From: Deltaproteobacteria bacterium
GTDB lineage: Bacteria > Myxococcota_A > Polyangia > Polyangiales > Houyiibacteriaceae
Assembly (NCBI GenBank): GCA_027295555.1
Contig: JAPUKT010000442.1
Span: 1-8,420, forward strand
Direction of reading: 5' to 3'
Length of the DNA: 8,420 bases
Shown here: piece after piece, positions 6,523-8,420 of the stretch
Layout of the letters: each line of letters begins with the position of its first letter
Numbering within the stretch: the first letter of the stretch is position 1
Made by a program: the position numbers and the translations under genes
The notes under the pieces: model-generated
What the model was told of the DNA's origin: nothing
Databases searched by the model: none
What the model saw: the letters and a program-made list of their open reading frames with translations, nothing else

Positions 6523-7731
6523 ATGGCTGCTTCCCCCAAGAAGATTGTGCTCGCCTACAGTGGCGGGCTCGATACATCGGTGATTCTGACTTGGCTCAAA
6601 GAGACCTACGGAGCCGAGGTCGTCGCTTTCTGCGCGGACGTCGGGCAGGGTGAGGAGCTTGGAGGCCTCGACGAGAAGGCCCTCGCGACCGGCGCGTCGA
6701 AATGCGTGATCGCCGACCTCAAGGAGGAGTTCGCCCGCGACTTCTGCTTCCCGATGCTGCGCGCAAACGCCATTTACGAGGGGGAGTACCTGCTCGGCAC
6801 CTCGATCGCTCGCCCGGTGATCGCCAAGGCGATGATGGAGGTCGCGCGTGAAGAGGGCGCAGACGCCATTGCCCACGGTGCCACGGGCAAGGGAAACGAC
6901 CAAGTTCGCTTCGAGCTCACGGCGATGGCAATCGATCCGCGGATCCAGGTGATCGCACCTTGGCGGACGTGGTCGCTGCGCTCGCGGAGCGATTGCATTG
7001 CTTATTGCAAGGACCGCAAGATCCCGATCGAGGTGACTGCCGAGAAGCCGTACTCGATGGACGCCAACCTTTTTCACATCAGCTACGAGGGTGGCGTGCT
7101 CGAGGACCCATGGAACGAGCCGCGCAAGGACATGTTCCGCTGGACGACCGCCCCGGAGGACGCTCCTGACGAGGCGCAGTACGTCGTGATTGGTTACGAG
7201 AAGGGCGATCCGGTGAGCGTCGACGGCGAGCGACTCGGCCCCGCTGCGTTGATCGGCCGCCTCAACGAGCTTGGCGCCAAGCACGGAGTCGGGCGAGTCG
7301 ACATCGTCGAGAATCGATTCGTGGGCATGAAGTCGCGGGGTGTGTACGAGACCCCCGGCGGCACGATTCTTCAAAGGGCGCACCGGGCGGTGGAGTCACT
7401 TACGATGGACCGCGAGGTGCTCCGGATCCGTGACAGCCTGATCCCGGAGTACGCTTCGCTGGTGTACCGCGGCTTCTGGTTCGCGCCGGAGCGCGAAATG
7501 CTCCAGACCCTCATCGACGACTCCCAAAAGGACGTGACCGGCGAAGCTCGCGTCAAGCTCTTCAAGGGAAGCGCCGAGGTGATCGGTCGACGGAGCCCGA
7601 ACACCCTCTATGACCCAGACTATGCGACCTTCGAAGAGGACGAGGTCTATGACCAGCAGGACGCGACCGGCTTCATCCGGCTCAACGCGCTTCGCCTGAG
7701 AATTCGGGCGCTTCGCGACCAGCGCGGCTGA
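6523..7731 (+). CDS. argG: Argininosuccinate synthase
   Basis: A 402-residue enzyme that condenses citrulline and aspartate with ATP to give argininosuccinate, AMP and pyrophosphate; cytoplasmic, penultimate step of arginine synthesis. The ATP-pyrophosphatase loop AYSGGLDTS is at 11-19, with FCADVGQGEE at 36-45, EYLLGTSIARPVIAK at 88-102, the citrulline/aspartate region HGATGKGNDQVRFE at 118-131, and IAPWR at 144-148. Length is normal for the family (about 400). ATG 6523 was chosen because the protein then begins MAASPKKIVLAYSGG, as in other ArgG proteins; a TTG at 6487 is open in frame but would add a non-homologous extension. There is no ribosome site; see the promoter entry. It is separated from argB-argD-argF by the three-gene chaperone module, an unusual break in an otherwise co-directional pathway set. 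The end is intact. Confidence 0.97.
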   Translation: MAASPKKIVLAYSGGLDTSVILTWLKETYGAEVVAFCADVGQGEELGGLDEKALATGASKCVIADLKEEFARDFCFPMLRANAIYEGEYLLGTSIARPVIAKAMMEVAREEGADAIAHGATGKGNDQVRFELTAMAIDPRIQVIAPWRTWSLRSRSDCIAYCKDRKIPIEVTAEKPYSMDANLFHISYEGGVLEDPWNEPRKDMFRWTTAPEDAPDEAQYVVIGYEKGDPVSVDGERLGPAALIGRLNELGAKHGVGRVDIVENRFVGMKSRGVYETPGGTILQRAHRAVESLTMDREVLRIRDSLIPEYASLVYRGFWFAPEREMLQTLIDDSQKDVTGEARVKLFKGSAEVIGRRSPNTLYDPDYATFEEDEVYDQQDATGFIRLNALRLRIRALRDQRG

Positions 7732-7737
7732 GGGCAA

Positions 7738-7754
7738 AACCGCTTGTTGCGGTT
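7738..7754 (+). other. Perfect small hairpin after argG
   Basis: AACCGC (7738-7743) and GCGGTT (7749-7754) form a perfect 6-base-pair stem with a 5-base loop, starting 6 bases after the argG stop codon. Only two T residues end the stem and no T-run follows, so it is at best a weak or factor-assisted terminator, or an mRNA 3'-end stabiliser. It overlaps a possible -35 for the next gene (TTGCGG, 7747-7752). Confidence 0.4.
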
Positions 7755-7775
7755 CCATCGGGTCCCCGGTAATCT
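7747..7775 (+). promoter_or_regulatory. Possible promoter for the CNNM-like gene
   Basis: TTGCGG (7747-7752) and TAATCT (7770-7775) are 17 bases apart, each matching consensus at 3 of 6 positions. They sit in a stretch that is clearly richer in A/T than the flanking genes. A second, better -10 match, TATAAA (7806-7811), lies downstream but without a recognisable -35, and would imply a later start codon. The two possibilities cannot be separated by eye. Confidence 0.22.
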
Positions 7776-7791
7776 AAAGAGTCTCAAAGCC

Positions 7792-8420
7792 TTGGACGTT
7801 CCCAGTATAAAGTTGGTCGCCACGGTACTCGGCGGCGTGGGTTTGGGCGCGCTGCTAGCCGGCGTCAGTGCGGGCCTCCACACTCTCGGCGAAGCTGGCC
7901 TTCAGGCTCTTGCCGAGGCGGGTGGACGTAACGCCAGGGTGGCCGCGCGAATCTCGCGAGAGCTCAGCGCGGTGCAGGTCCGCCTTCTCATGGGCAGGGT
8001 CCTTTGTGTCACCATTGCGGCAGCGTTCGTTGGGTACTCGCTCCTGCAGGCGGGGACACCGATCGATGCGCTGATCGGCGTGATCGTGGTTTCGGTCGCG
8101 TATGCGGTGATTGCGACCATCGCAGGCACCATCATCCGCCGGCGTTCCGGGGAAGCCACACTCGAGGTCTGGAAGTGGCTACGCCCGGTCGAGCTGTTGC
8201 TGATTCCACTGGCGGAGCCCTTGAATTGGGTAAGCGCTTTGGTGACCCGTTTCGTTCCGGAGGTTCGAGTCGGCGACCCAGCGCGATTGACTGACCTCAC
8301 GGTCGAGCACGTCATCGAGCGGGGGGAAGAGACGGGCTCGATCGCCGAAGACCATGCACGGATGCTCCGCAGCGTCCTCGAATTCAAGAACACCGTGGCC
8401 CGTGAGATCATGGTGCCGCG
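7792..8420 (+). CDS. CNNM/CorC-like membrane protein, N-terminal part (3' end outside window)
   Basis: About 209 residues are visible; the gene runs off the window. There are three hydrophobic segments at about 9-27, 70-86 and 92-115, then an amphipathic region at 130-154. A soluble stretch follows, leading into EFKNTVAREIMVPR, the phrase that opens the CBS-pair region in HlyC/CorC proteins. Segment 23-56 (AGVSAGLHTLGEAGLQALAE, then GGRNARVAARI) lines up with the DUF21 signature region after TM1. The family includes Na+/Mg2+ transporters, but the usual S-G-x-E-T motif reads A-G-V-S-A and the GNNxxN motif reads GRVLCV, so metal transport is doubtful. The start is uncertain: TTG 7792 gives a full first membrane helix; TTG 7744 has GAGGG 9 bases upstream but adds poor coding sequence; TTG 7813 and GTG 7837 are later options. 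The stop of argG is in the same frame upstream. Family assignment rests mainly on the topology and the REIMVPR phrase. Confidence 0.72.
   Translation, partial: MDVPSIKLVATVLGGVGLGALLAGVSAGLHTLGEAGLQALAEAGGRNARVAARISRELSAVQVRLLMGRVLCVTIAAAFVGYSLLQAGTPIDALIGVIVVSVAYAVIATIAGTIIRRRSGEATLEVWKWLRPVELLLIPLAEPLNWVSALVTRFVPEVRVGDPARLTDLTVEHVIERGEETGSIAEDHARMLRSVLEFKNTVAREIMVP

Overview
The window is gene-dense, high-GC and entirely plus-strand, with no tRNA, rRNA, CRISPR array or mobile element visible. It holds eight protein genes, the first and last cut by the window edges. The high GC, the arginine gene order and the style of the accessory proteins (a J-domain protein with an N-terminal 'IDG' helical domain and TPRs, and a small disordered-TPR-'VDG' protein) suggest a Myxococcota or deltaproteobacterial-type chromosome. 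That placement comes from recalled family resemblance and was not tested by a search.

Bases 1-2510 are the arginine biosynthesis run argB (3' end only), argD and argF. argD and argF overlap by 4 bases (ATGA). Bases 2554-6477 hold a compact three-gene chaperone module: a J-domain/TPR protein (2554-3984), a DnaK-type Hsp70 (4021-5853), and a 206-residue unrecognised protein (5857-6477) that starts 3 bases after the DnaK stop. At 6523-7731 the arginine pathway resumes with argG, which probably has its own promoter and little or no leader. From about 7792 to the window end lies the N-terminal half of a CNNM/CorC-like membrane protein.

ArgB phosphorylates N-acetylglutamate, ArgD makes N-acetylornithine (after ArgC, not in the window), ArgF makes citrulline and ArgG makes argininosuccinate. 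argH is not in the window. The chaperone module sits between argF and argG and has no obvious link to arginine synthesis. It looks like a dedicated Hsp70 system with its own co-chaperone: the DnaK keeps the residues used for J-protein contact, but has a Thr-to-Phe change in the first phosphate loop, altered substrate-arch residues, and no acidic C-terminal tail.

The most interesting point is that the J protein and the small third protein share a 43-residue block that aligns without gaps (11 identities by eye). Both gene products flanking DnaK therefore appear to carry the same small helical domain as well as TPR-like helices. This suggests a three-part machine: a substrate or signal adaptor domain present twice, plus J protein, plus specialised Hsp70. 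Its substrate cannot be read from the sequence.
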